Counted from the stretch's first letter, positions 26,381-34,540 are shown. The stretch is DNA of 50,828 nt from an uncultured Sulfurovum sp. (GCA_902727915.1 CACVAU010000050.1:49678-100505); one strand, 5' to 3'. Made by a program: numbers and translations. Notes: generated from the sequence alone by a model not told the origin.

Positions 26381-26851
26381 TTAGATGAGATGATTTTTTT
26401 CTTTCAGATAAAAGCCTTCCCCATCCCAGATAATGTCAACTTTCTTGAGTTCTTCATCGAGGAAACAGAACTCATTAACAATAGTTGTGTTATCTATGTC
26501 ATCATCTTCAAATACTTTTTGCACAGAACCAATGAATATATTTTCATAATAAACCTCTAGGCTCAAAGAATCTAAGGCATTGGTTTTATTGTGTTTGAGT
26601 TTTAAGAGTACATCAGCATCATCAATCTGATAGAGTTCAGTTTTTTTCTCTTGTTGTATCTCTGTGAGTAAGTTAGTGGGTGTTAGCAAGACACTTAGAT
26701 AACGATACTTTGAGCTACTTGATTCATGATAAACTTTTTTTTGTCTAAGATGGGCATATCTGTCATTTTTTTTACTTTTGTCATGTATCCATTTTGGATT
26801 ATTGTCAAAGTCTAAATATCCACCTTCATAGTTTGAAGAAAAACCACCCAT
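26381..26851 (-). CDS. Hypothetical protein (156 aa)
   Basis: Not recognised. A soluble, acidic protein without signal peptide or membrane segment. The N-terminus (MGGFSSNYEGGYLDFDNNPK) is Gly/Asn-rich and basic residues follow. The second half alternates strands (DADVLLKLKHNKT, LSLEVYYENIFIGSVQKVF) and ends VDIIWDGEGFYLKEKNHLI. No PD-(D/E)XK, HNH or GIY-YIG nuclease motif is visible, so it is not an obvious restriction partner of the convergent methyltransferase. Start chosen at the first ATG; the ribosome site is AAAAAAGG about 9 bases upstream. A real gene is likely from length and codon use; function unknown. Confidence 0.65.
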   Translation of the reverse strand: MGGFSSNYEGGYLDFDNNPKWIHDKSKKNDRYAHLRQKKVYHESSSSKYRYLSVLLTPTNLLTEIQQEKKTELYQIDDADVLLKLKHNKTNALDSLSLEVYYENIFIGSVQKVFEDDDIDNTTIVNEFCFLDEELKKVDIIWDGEGFYLKEKNHLI

Positions 26852-26967
26852 AGTACAACCTTTTTTCTGATATTATAGGCTTTTTTTGCTATGAAAAAAA
26901 TTTAAGACTCATAAACCCTTTACACAATTTTACCTATAATAAGGTATTTAAGATATAAGGAGTTTTT

Positions 26968-27474
26968 ATGAAAAAGATAATCTTAGGTTTAATGATAACA
27001 GGTGCTTTAAGTATGGCTGATGGTTTTGCACAGCTTGGTTTGGGGTATTCACAAGGAGAAAATGAAGGGAATTATGCCACAGGTTTTTTGGGCGTGAATG
27101 TTTTTAGTAATCTTGGTATACGTTTAGAATATACAAAAAATGTGGATGAACATCCAGAATTTTCAAAAGAAGACATTAGCCGATATGGAGTGTTTGCAAC
27201 GTACACTTTACCGTTGACTTCTTGGTTTTCTGTTACTCCCAAAGCTGGATTGACTAAGGTAGATGGTGCGTATACGCTTAAAGGCTTGGCCAATGAAGTT
27301 TCTGATTCGTCTACTGAATTTACTTATGGTTTGGAACTGAATTATCATTATAACGATAACATTGGCGTATTTTTGGGTTATACCGACTATGGTAAAGAGT
27401 TAACATTAAATAATATTGATAAAGATAAAATGGATACGCAAAATTACACTTTTGGAATTAAAATAGACCTATAA
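26968..27474 (+). CDS. Small outer-membrane beta-barrel protein
   Basis: A 168-residue protein with a signal peptide (MKKIILGLMITGALSMADG) and eight or so amphipathic strands: FAQLGLGYSQGENEG, LGIRLEYTKNV, YGVFATYTLPL, VTPKAGLTKVDG and a closing strand YTFGIKIDL. The pattern is that of OmpX/OmpW-like porin-family barrels common in Campylobacterota. AAGGAG is 6 bases before the ATG, and TATAAT at 26935-26940 gives a likely promoter. The role is not known. It lies upstream of the Spy-like gene by 61 bases. Confidence 0.75.
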   Translation: MKKIILGLMITGALSMADGFAQLGLGYSQGENEGNYATGFLGVNVFSNLGIRLEYTKNVDEHPEFSKEDISRYGVFATYTLPLTSWFSVTPKAGLTKVDGAYTLKGLANEVSDSSTEFTYGLELNYHYNDNIGVFLGYTDYGKELTLNNIDKDKMDTQNYTFGIKIDL

Positions 27475-27535
27475 TTAACACTAAATTAACAAATCTTCTA
27501 TATGATTCGCTTAAATTATATAACAAGGAAAGACA

Positions 27536-27949
27536 ATGAAAAAAATTATTGTTCTAATTACACTTTTACTACTTACTTTCTCTAGCGTAGAAGCAGGAAA
27601 CAAACAAGCACTTCAACATGCAAATCCTATGCCAAACCTTATGCGTATTGTTGCTGGAAACTCGGCACTATTAAATCTTAATGAAGCACAGCTTAAAGAT
27701 ATTAAAGCTTGGATGAAAACTAACAAGCCTGTAATGAAGGGCATGATTAAAGAAGTTATGACAAAAGAGAAAGCTCTTTTAGAAAATGCTTTAACAACAG
27801 ATACTGATATTGAAAAGAAAGCTGATGAAATTTTAGCTGTACGTAAACAAATTATTATGATGAAAACAAATTGTAGAAAAGAGTTAAAGCGTATTTTGGA
27901 TGAAAAACAATATGCTGCAGTCATTGCGATTTATAAAAGCGTTCAATAA
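27536..27949 (+). CDS. Periplasmic Spy-like / metal-sensor-like helical protein
   Basis: A 137-residue exported protein (signal peptide ending SSVEA) with an all-helical body: MPNLMRIVAGNSALLNLNEAQLKDI, then KKADEILAVRKQIIMMKTNCR, then LKRILDEKQYAAVIAIYKS. The two motifs LNEAQ and LDEKQ are the LTxxQ-type pair of Spy/CpxP/ZraP relatives. It lies 57 bases upstream of a Cu/Zn efflux permease. Together with Met and Cys in the middle helix (MMKTNC), this suggests a periplasmic metal-binding role. It is a distant paralogue of the protein at 17381-17896. The family is fairly certain, the metal role is inference. Confidence 0.75.
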   Translation: MKKIIVLITLLLLTFSSVEAGNKQALQHANPMPNLMRIVAGNSALLNLNEAQLKDIKAWMKTNKPVMKGMIKEVMTKEKALLENALTTDTDIEKKADEILAVRKQIIMMKTNCRKELKRILDEKQYAAVIAIYKSVQ

Positions 27950-28006
27950 CTTATTTTTAAGTAAATTTTTATATGCTATAACTAATTTTTAATTTAGGAA
28001 TAGCAT

Positions 28007-29080
28007 ATGGAATATATCGTACTTTTTATAGATGCTCTCATTGACCTTAGTAATGAGATGGCAATTTTTATTTTGTTTGGGCTTCTTTTTGCAGGAGTCA
28101 TGCATGAACTTATCCCCGAAACTTTAGTAACTAAACATTTAGGTCAAGAAAATATCTGGTCGGTTATTAAGTCGACGGTGTTTGGTATTCCTTTACCTGT
28201 TTGTTCTTGTGGGGTTATTCCTTTGGCAACGAGCATTAAAAAATCGGGTGCTTCCAAAGGGGCAACGCTCTCTTTTCTTATTTCTACTCCCATTACAGGT
28301 GTTGATTCCATTATGGCTACTTATGGAATATTTGGGTGGATTTTTACCATTTACCGAGCCATTACTTCCATGATTATTGCCATGGTGGCAGGGATTTTGA
28401 CCAATATTTTTGATAAAGAAGAGGTTAAAGAAGAGGTCAAGAAACCACTTTTTTCAACCACAGCACCAAGTACAGAGACAAGTTGCTGTAGTAGTGAAGC
28501 CTCTTGTTGTGGAACGGTAAATTCTAAAAAAGAGCATTTTGTTCTACGTGTTTTACATTATGCATTTGGCACATTACTTAAAGACATTGCCAAACCACTT
28601 TTTTGGGGTTTATTGCTTGGGGCATTAATTACCATTGCCATACCGTCTAATTTGAGTGAAATTCTTGTTGAATATGCTTGGCTTTCCTATCTTATTGTGA
28701 TTCTTATTGCTGTACCGATGTATGTGTGTGCCACAGCATCACTTCCTATTGCAGCTGGGTTGATGCTCTCTGGAGTTTCAGCAGGTGCTGCTTTTGTCTT
28801 TTTGTCTGCTGGACCCGCGACCAATACGGTGACCATTGGGGTGGTTAAAAAAATGCTTGGTACACGGTCACTCTATATTTATTTAGGAACGATTGTGTTA
28901 GGAAGCATATTTTTTGGTCTTGGTTTAGACTATCTTTTTTCAGTTTCAGAGATTGATCCTAAAACATTGGTTCAGATGGGAGAGCATACGGGTATTTTTG
29001 CCTTGTTTTCGAGCGTGATTCTTTGGGGTTTCATGCTTTATTATTCGTTAAGTCCGTATTTAAAAAAGAGCCAAAATTAG
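28007..29080 (+). CDS. SO_0444-type Cu/Zn efflux permease (DUF318/ArsP relative)
   Basis: A 357-residue membrane protein of two related halves of four to five helices each. The signature GIPLPVCSCGVIPLA holds Cys66 and Cys68 in a membrane helix. The cytoplasmic linker has a four-Cys cluster (SCCSSEASCCG; Cys160, 161, 167, 168). The second half repeats the theme with MYVCATASLPIAAGLMLSG and SAGPATNTVTIG. These features match the SO_0444 family described as Cu/Zn efflux transporters, related to the arsenic permease ArsP. The Cys cluster probably binds the metal before export. It lies downstream of a Spy-like periplasmic gene, consistent with metal stress. Confidence 0.87.
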   Translation: MEYIVLFIDALIDLSNEMAIFILFGLLFAGVMHELIPETLVTKHLGQENIWSVIKSTVFGIPLPVCSCGVIPLATSIKKSGASKGATLSFLISTPITGVDSIMATYGIFGWIFTIYRAITSMIIAMVAGILTNIFDKEEVKEEVKKPLFSTTAPSTETSCCSSEASCCGTVNSKKEHFVLRVLHYAFGTLLKDIAKPLFWGLLLGALITIAIPSNLSEILVEYAWLSYLIVILIAVPMYVCATASLPIAAGLMLSGVSAGAAFVFLSAGPATNTVTIGVVKKMLGTRSLYIYLGTIVLGSIFFGLGLDYLFSVSEIDPKTLVQMGEHTGIFALFSSVILWGFMLYYSLSPYLKKSQN

Positions 29081-29132
29081 CCTAAGCGTTTCATTTTTTA
29101 ACTAATAATTTAGATAGCTATTTCTAAGTAAG

Positions 29133-29151
29133 TGCAATTTGCATAATTGCA
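29133..29151 (+). promoter_or_regulatory. 7-bp dyad upstream of the cytidylyltransferase/LicD operon
   Basis: TGCAATT (29133-29139) and AATTGCA (29145-29151) form perfect inverted arms around TGCAT, ending 37 bases before the TTG start. Its position fits an operator over the promoter of the three-gene operon, whose -10 may be the AT stretch at 29152-29164. Confidence 0.45.
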
Positions 29152-29188
29152 TAGAATATGTTATGGTAGTAGGCATAAGGAGTCTTGT

Positions 29189-30559
29189 TTGGAAAATAAA
29201 AAAACGATTATTACCTATGGAACTTATGATATGCTACATGTAGGACATATGAAGTTATTGGAACGTGCAAAAGCATTGGGAGACTATCTCATTGTAGGGG
29301 TGACCGATGAAAACTATGACCGTTCACGTGGAAAGTTAAATGTTGTAGAGAGTACTAAAAAACGTGTCAAATCAATTGAGGCTTTAGACTTTGTGGACAA
29401 AGTGATTGTGGAGACGCATAAAAATCAAAAAGCTGAAGACATGGTGAAATATGACATTGATATTTTTGCTATTGGTGATGATTGGGTGGGGGCATTCGAT
29501 TATTTGAATGAATATACTCAGGTAGAGTATTTGGCAAGAACAGAAGGAATTTCAAGTACCAAGCTTAGAAAAGAGAACTTTGATACTATTAAATTGGGTG
29601 TTGTTGGTCTTGGTCGTGGGACTCAAGCTTTTATAGATGAGGCTGGTTTTGTCTCTAATTTAAAAATTAATCGTATCTATTCACCTGATTTTTTAGCTGT
29701 GAAAAAATTTACTAAAAAGTCAGATGTTATTAAATATGGTCATGATAATTATGATGAATTTTTAGACGCAGGTATTGTGGCCGTCTACATAGATACGGCT
29801 TTAGAAGAACACTACAGTCTTATTAAAAAAGCCCTAAAAGCTGGTAAGCATGTACTGTGTGAAAATCCGTTAGCCTTGCATAAAAATGAGTTAAAAGAGT
29901 TGCTTTCCTTGGCAAAAGAAGAAAAATTATTACTACTTTCTGCACTTAAAACAGCTTTTTTACCAGCATTTAACCAACTCTTAACCGAATTAAATGATGG
30001 GATTATTGGAGATGTCAAAGAGGTTAGAGCTACTAGAACTTCGTTGTACAAAGAGAAAGATTATCCAGATACTTTTATGAAACAAGGGGCAACAAATATT
30101 CTTTCGTCTTATCCGTCTTTATTAGTGAATAAAATCTTGGGCAAGAGTAAAGACATTACTTTTTTTGACCAAGGTTCAGAAGGTTATGATGTGTCCAATC
30201 TTATTGTGAGTAAACATAAAGGGGGTGCTGTGGGTGTATCTCATGTGGCAACGGGTATTAAGTCGGAAGGAGATGCTGTGATTTCTGGGACGAAGGGCTA
30301 CATACATATTCCTGCACCTTGGTGGTTAACCAAAAAGTTTTATGTGCGTTTTGAAGATGAGCATAAATCACAAACGTTTAATTATGAGTTTGATGGTTGT
30401 GGATTACGCTATATGATTGCCGAGTTTTCATCTCTAATTCAGCGTGAGAAACGTAAATCTAAAATGTTAACTCCCTCTGATATGGTAGGAATTAATCGAG
30501 TATTATTAGAATATAATGAACGGAAAATTAATGAAAACAATAAAAATAAGGAAGTATAA
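29189..30559 (+). CDS. Fusion of a TagD-like cytidylyltransferase and a Gfo/Idh-type oxidoreductase domain
   Basis: A 456-residue fusion. Residues 5-130 are a nucleotidyltransferase with TYGTYDMLHVGH (9-20; the HxGH loop) and the RTEGISSTKLR signature of CTP:glycerol-3-phosphate or phospho-choline/ethanolamine cytidylyltransferases. Residues 134-456 are a Gfo/Idh/MocA-like domain: Rossmann loop GVVGLGRGTQ (137-146), AVYIDTALEEHYSL, then KHVLCENPLAL, where the usual EKP Lys is Asn226. The start is a TTG at 29189 with AAGGAG six bases before it; an ATG at 29147 lacks such a site. The protein is inferred to make a CDP-activated small alcohol. Whether the second domain is catalytic is doubtful. 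The aminotransferase starts at the base after its stop. Confidence 0.85.
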   Translation: MENKKTIITYGTYDMLHVGHMKLLERAKALGDYLIVGVTDENYDRSRGKLNVVESTKKRVKSIEALDFVDKVIVETHKNQKAEDMVKYDIDIFAIGDDWVGAFDYLNEYTQVEYLARTEGISSTKLRKENFDTIKLGVVGLGRGTQAFIDEAGFVSNLKINRIYSPDFLAVKKFTKKSDVIKYGHDNYDEFLDAGIVAVYIDTALEEHYSLIKKALKAGKHVLCENPLALHKNELKELLSLAKEEKLLLLSALKTAFLPAFNQLLTELNDGIIGDVKEVRATRTSLYKEKDYPDTFMKQGATNILSSYPSLLVNKILGKSKDITFFDQGSEGYDVSNLIVSKHKGGAVGVSHVATGIKSEGDAVISGTKGYIHIPAPWWLTKKFYVRFEDEHKSQTFNYEFDGCGLRYMIAEFSSLIQREKRKSKMLTPSDMVGINRVLLEYNERKINENNKNKEV

Positions 30560-31639
30560 ATGATATATGAAGATTATTACATCTTTACCCCAGGACCTGT
30601 AAAAATGTCCGAAGAGATAATGCAAGTTGGTGCAAAACAAACGCCATATTTTAGAAATTGTGCTTTTTCAGATGTGACGTATGCTTGTGAAAAAGGATTG
30701 TTGGAAATGGTGAATGCACCAGAAGGCTCAAAAGTTATTTTCTTAACAGCCTCTGGAACAGCTGGTATGGAGTCGGTCGTTATGAATCTTTTAAATCAAA
30801 ATGACAATGCCTTGGTGGTTCATGGAGGTGGTTTTGGTGGTCGTTTTGTAAAAATTTGTGATGTGCATAATATTCCTCATACCGATTTTAAAGTAAATCA
30901 GACTAATTTATCTGATATTGAAACCTTAGCACCTAAAGAGTCCTATACTTCACTTATTGTGAATGCCCATGAAACATCTGTGGGTCATTTGTATGATTTA
31001 AATGCAATGGGGGCTTATGCTAAGAAAAATGATTTACTTTATATTGTAGATGCTATTTCTATGTTGGTCACCGACCCACTTGATATGCAAGAGAGTGGTA
31101 TGGATGTGGTGATTGCCAGTTCTCAAAAAGGTTTGGCTTTGCCTCCAGGCTTAACCATGGTGGTATTAGCTCCTAAAGCCTTAGCCAAAGTTCAAGATGT
31201 TCAAAGTCTCTACTTTAATTTTAAAGATTATTTGAACAATGGCGAGAGAGGACAAACCCCCTATACTCCTGCTGTGACGATTATGCTACAACTAGAAGCC
31301 AGACTAGAACAGATAAAACGAGAAGGTGGTGTTGCACAAAGTATTGCATCAGCCAAAGGGATTGCTGAATATTTTAGAGCTTCTATCAAAGGATTGCCTC
31401 TTAAAGAATATACCCCTTTTATGCCCAATGCAATGACAACACTTACCCCTACAGATGGTAAATCGGCGATGAAGATTGTGAATGGTTTAGAAGAAGGCTA
31501 CAGAGTAATGGTTTGCCCTAATGGAGGAGCAGAACGTGACATTATTTTTAGGGTTTCGCATATGGGTGATATGACCAAAGCGTATACCGATGTACTGATA
31601 GATGCTTTGTATGATTATTATAAAGTTGATAGGGTTTAA
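30560..31639 (+). CDS. Class V aminotransferase, 2-aminoethylphosphonate/alanine-glyoxylate transaminase-like
   Basis: A 359-residue PLP enzyme opening with YIFTPGPVKMSEEI, the standard start of the PhnW/AGXT branch. It has FLTASGTAGMESVVMNLL (phosphate-binding turn), the PLP Asp in YIVDAISML, and SSQKGLALPPGL with Lys190 as the Schiff-base lysine. The C-terminal domain is complete. Relatives interconvert an aldehyde and an amine, for example phosphonoacetaldehyde and 2-aminoethylphosphonate, or serinol-type compounds. Being placed directly after a cytidylyltransferase and before LicD suggests it aminates the aldehyde that becomes the activated head group. The true substrate is unknown and no PepM or Ppd lies nearby. 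Confidence 0.85.
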   Translation: MIYEDYYIFTPGPVKMSEEIMQVGAKQTPYFRNCAFSDVTYACEKGLLEMVNAPEGSKVIFLTASGTAGMESVVMNLLNQNDNALVVHGGGFGGRFVKICDVHNIPHTDFKVNQTNLSDIETLAPKESYTSLIVNAHETSVGHLYDLNAMGAYAKKNDLLYIVDAISMLVTDPLDMQESGMDVVIASSQKGLALPPGLTMVVLAPKALAKVQDVQSLYFNFKDYLNNGERGQTPYTPAVTIMLQLEARLEQIKREGGVAQSIASAKGIAEYFRASIKGLPLKEYTPFMPNAMTTLTPTDGKSAMKIVNGLEEGYRVMVCPNGGAERDIIFRVSHMGDMTKAYTDVLIDALYDYYKVDRV

Positions 31640-31643
31640 CTAG

Positions 31644-32414
31644 ATGATAGAGCCAAAAGTGTTAGTAAAAGCACAAGATATTATGCTTGAAATGTTAGTT
31701 GAATTTGATGGTATTTGTAAAAAGCATAATTTAAAATATTGGTTAGATTCAGGAACACTTTTGGGTGCTGTGCGACATCAGGGCTTCATTCCTTGGGATG
31801 ACGACATTGATGTGTCGATGCCTTTTGAAGATTATAATCGATTTGCTAAACTTGCTCAAAGTGAACTCTCTAAAGATATCTTTTTTCAGACCAAAGAGTA
31901 TGATGCTCAATTTAAGTTTGACTATATAAAGCTTCGTTCTAATAAAGCAAGTATTGTAGAGTTTCATGAAAAAGGCAGGGACGTGGGGTATCATCAAGGT
32001 TTGTTTGTGGATATCTTTCCCATGTTGACGTTAGAGAACTCTAAAGAAAATCAAAAATTTTATACGAATACTTTTGAAGAGATTCGTGCTTTTTCCTCAG
32101 TTTCATTACATACGCCTAAGGGTGTAGACAATCCAGAGAAAAGAAAAGTGTTGGTTAGTATTTTAGAGAAGATGCATCAAGGTTGGGAGAAAGAAGATAC
32201 AAAAGTAATCTATTCAGGTAAAATGCCAGATGTTGCAGCATGGTTTGCTATTGAAGAAGTTTTTTCTCTAAAAAAGATGCTCTTTGAAGGTTTAGAATTT
32301 TTTGTACCTCATAATCCTCATCATTACTTGGAAGCACTTTACGCTTTTGATTATATGGAACTTCCTCCCAAAGATAAACGTACCATACATGCTTCAAAAA
32401 TAGAGTTCAACTAA
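31644..32414 (+). CDS. LicD-family phosphotransferase
   Basis: A 256-residue LicD protein with the hallmark LKYWLDSGTLLGAVRHQGFI followed by PWDDDIDVSMP; the Asp run is the metal and catalytic site. YIKLRSNKAS and GLFVDIFPML are further family marks. LicD enzymes move phosphocholine or similar groups from a CDP donor to a sugar of a surface glycan, or to lipoteichoic acid. The gene starts 4 bases after the aminotransferase stop. It therefore probably uses the product of the preceding two genes. The acceptor glycan is not encoded here. There is no signal peptide or TM helix, so the reaction is at the cytoplasmic face. Confidence 0.88.
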   Translation: MIEPKVLVKAQDIMLEMLVEFDGICKKHNLKYWLDSGTLLGAVRHQGFIPWDDDIDVSMPFEDYNRFAKLAQSELSKDIFFQTKEYDAQFKFDYIKLRSNKASIVEFHEKGRDVGYHQGLFVDIFPMLTLENSKENQKFYTNTFEEIRAFSSVSLHTPKGVDNPEKRKVLVSILEKMHQGWEKEDTKVIYSGKMPDVAAWFAIEEVFSLKKMLFEGLEFFVPHNPHHYLEALYAFDYMELPPKDKRTIHASKIEFN

Positions 32415-32433
32415 TCTATGTTATACTAATATC

Positions 32434-33012
32434 ATGACACGAAATATAATAATAGTACTACTCATCATTACAGCCGTTCTTCTGTTGCTTTATTACTATA
32501 AAGCCAGTTCTTTAAATTTGGACTCAAAAGGGGTTCGCTTAAGTGTTAAAGAAAAGACCGTTATTTTTGAAACAAATAGTATTAAAACAACCCCTATAAC
32601 ATTTTCGAATGTTAATATTATGCAGAGTAAATTAAGTAATGGAAGTTATTTTGAAATAGCCACTTGTGAACCTCTTTATGAATTCAATCAAAACACAAAA
32701 GATGTTATTAAAACTCTTTTTGAAGCCACTAAAGTGGATGAAATTTTTTCCATAAGAGGACTTTCAGCCATGCGTATCACTTTGAAAAACTCGCAAGTGG
32801 TGAATTTGTTTATTGATGATAATGACATGAAAGAGTTGAAGTTTGTTTATGGAATTCCTTATGAAATTTTTTCTCCAGCTGTTAAAAAGCTAATGGGTAT
32901 TAATTTTAAAGAGTTCCCTGTAGGGGGTATTTTTGAGTTGCCTGTACCCATTACTAAATGGAATGTGATACATAATAATTATGATGGTATTATTACTTCT
33001 ATGGATCATTAA
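32434..33012 (+). CDS. Hypothetical membrane-anchored protein (192 aa)
   Basis: Not recognised. One N-terminal hydrophobic helix (IIIVLLIITAVLLLLYYYKA) would anchor it in the inner membrane with the remaining 160 residues outside. These alternate short strands (SKGVRLSVKEKTVIFETN, FEIATCEPLYEFN) and end in a short Pro/Trp-containing segment. It begins 20 bases after the LicD stop but a TATACT box near 32420 suggests its own promoter. It may not belong to the LicD pathway. A hairpin follows its end. Confidence 0.7.
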   Translation: MTRNIIIVLLIITAVLLLLYYYKASSLNLDSKGVRLSVKEKTVIFETNSIKTTPITFSNVNIMQSKLSNGSYFEIATCEPLYEFNQNTKDVIKTLFEATKVDEIFSIRGLSAMRITLKNSQVVNLFIDDNDMKELKFVYGIPYEIFSPAVKKLMGINFKEFPVGGIFELPVPITKWNVIHNNYDGIITSMDH

Positions 33013-33037
33013 ATAGATAGCTTGTATCTATTTAATG
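33007..33037. terminator. 13-bp hairpin between convergent genes, likely terminator
   Basis: CATTAAATAGATA (33007-33019) and TATCTATTTAATG (33025-33037) are perfect inverted arms with a GCTTG loop. The arm begins within the last codons of the upstream gene (stop TAA at 33010-33012). The stem is AT-rich and no separate T run follows. Confidence 0.6.
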
Positions 33038-33047
33038 AAGCTTAAGA

Positions 33048-34430
33048 CTAGAGTCCTACACTTAAGGCATTTAAGGTTTCATAAGTAATACCACCTGTTG
33101 CCAAGGAGTTGTCTCTTTGGTATTTGTCTAGGGCTACTCTGGTATCTTTTCCTAATACACCATCTATTTTACCAGGCTTATAATTTTTTGCTTTTAGGGC
33201 ATTTTGAATTTTAAGTACCACATTTTGGTTCATGTTAGTTTGACAAAGAATGCGTTCCCAACTTTGGTGAGATGATGCTACTTTTTCTTTTTTATTCACA
33301 ACTTTATAAACAGCTTCAATAGGTGTTTTAACTTCTTGTGCTTCTTGTACTAACTTTTTAACTTTAATGGTTTTATAAGTTGGCTCAATGGCAATCTCTT
33401 TGGTTGAAGAAGGAGTATTTAGAACTACTTTTGTGATTGTTTGGTTTTTGGCAGGAGATTCAACCAAACAAACGCGATGTCCTGTATGCTCTAAGCCTTT
33501 GTCTACGTTATCACCTACGCGAACCCATGTAAAGGTTGCTTTTGTATCAAGGACGCTTTTTTGAATGCTACTTTTAACTTCTGGAACGGTGATGGTTTGC
33601 GTTTTAGTAGGAGTGAGAAGCTTTTTAACTTTAATGGTTTTAGAGACAGCTGGTACATCAATAATCTTGGTTGTTGCTGCTGTCTTAACAATTTTTTTTC
33701 TAATGGTTTTGTATTTTGCTGGAACTTTTACCAAACACATGATTTCTCCTGTTGCCCCATCTAATTTTTGTGCAGGATTAGCCCCTTTTTTCCAGACGGT
33801 TTTTTCTTTTTCGACTAAAACTCTCTCTTCAGAATAGCCATAGGTAGCAGGAACAGTGATGGTTTTTTTAGAGGCTGGAGTTACAATAATCGTTTTTTCT
33901 ACCATTTCATACGTGGCAGGTATGATTTTAGTTTTATTACTCTCTTTTTGTAAAATAATTTCTTCGTTTATGGTTTTATAATGTCTTGGTGTGTAGTACT
34001 CTTTATAACAAGTTTGTGCTGTTGTATTTTCTAAATCAACCCCTTTTAATTTGGCTGCTACTAAAATTTCTTTACTTACAGGGGCTGCATTTCTTTTTAA
34101 ACTTACTTTCCAAGACTTTGAAGCAGGTCGAACTTCAACGGTTTCAGTAACTTTTTTGAAGGTAGCTGGAATGGTTATGAGCTTTTTACTCGCAGGGGTC
34201 ACTTCTACTTTTTCATTCACCCATTCGTATTTTGCAGGAATAACAGTAATTTTGTTGGATGCTTCTTGTACCAAAACACGCTCTGCAACACTTTTATATT
34301 TAGCAGGAACAACAACTTTGGCATAACACTCTCCTGCCTTTGCATTTGGTGGGGTTAAAGAGACTTCAGCACTGGCATAGCTAATTGGTAATAACAACCC
34401 TAGTAGTAACGATGAATATTTTGTTTTCAT
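33048..34430 (-). CDS. Exported Cys-punctuated repeat protein with peptidoglycan-binding domain
   Basis: A 460-residue exported protein (signal peptide ending SYASA). From Cys35 to Cys396 it is built of four units of 106, 91, 89 and 75 residues, each opening with a lone Cys (35, 141, 232, 321, with the fifth at 396) and holding paired VPA-type strands such as VVVPAKYKSVAERVLV, TVIPAKYEWVNEKVEV and ITVPATYGYSEERVLV. Units end near a Trp (SKSWKV, KTVWKKG, TFTWVR, HQSWER). Residues 401-458 form a PG_binding_1 domain (LKIQNALKAKNYKPGKIDGVLG). The whole may be a rod anchored to peptidoglycan, with the Cys forming disulfide links. Function is unknown. Confidence 0.78.
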   Translation of the reverse strand: MKTKYSSLLLGLLLPISYASAEVSLTPPNAKAGECYAKVVVPAKYKSVAERVLVQEASNKITVIPAKYEWVNEKVEVTPASKKLITIPATFKKVTETVEVRPASKSWKVSLKRNAAPVSKEILVAAKLKGVDLENTTAQTCYKEYYTPRHYKTINEEIILQKESNKTKIIPATYEMVEKTIIVTPASKKTITVPATYGYSEERVLVEKEKTVWKKGANPAQKLDGATGEIMCLVKVPAKYKTIRKKIVKTAATTKIIDVPAVSKTIKVKKLLTPTKTQTITVPEVKSSIQKSVLDTKATFTWVRVGDNVDKGLEHTGHRVCLVESPAKNQTITKVVLNTPSSTKEIAIEPTYKTIKVKKLVQEAQEVKTPIEAVYKVVNKKEKVASSHQSWERILCQTNMNQNVVLKIQNALKAKNYKPGKIDGVLGKDTRVALDKYQRDNSLATGGITYETLNALSVGL

Positions 34431-34540
34431 AATAAATCTTCCTTGATTATTTAAAATTCAAATATAATTTGATTGAATGAGTATATAGAAAAGTTACTTA
34501 CTAAGTATTAAAATATATTTTTTAATGTTTTTTATTAATA

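Noticed and set aside
27613..27924. A 103-codon minus-strand frame
   Set aside because: Lies wholly antisense to the Spy-like gene; its hydrophobic runs mirror the Lys/Glu-rich helices on the coding strand.
27950..28006. Weak hairpin ACTTA-TTTT-TAAGT after the Spy-like gene
   Set aside because: Five AT-rich base pairs only; it could be chance and the downstream permease may be co-transcribed.
29189..30559. Frameshift joining two separate genes
   Set aside because: The frame is open without interruption across the junction near residue 132 and both domains keep their motifs, so a true fusion is simpler.
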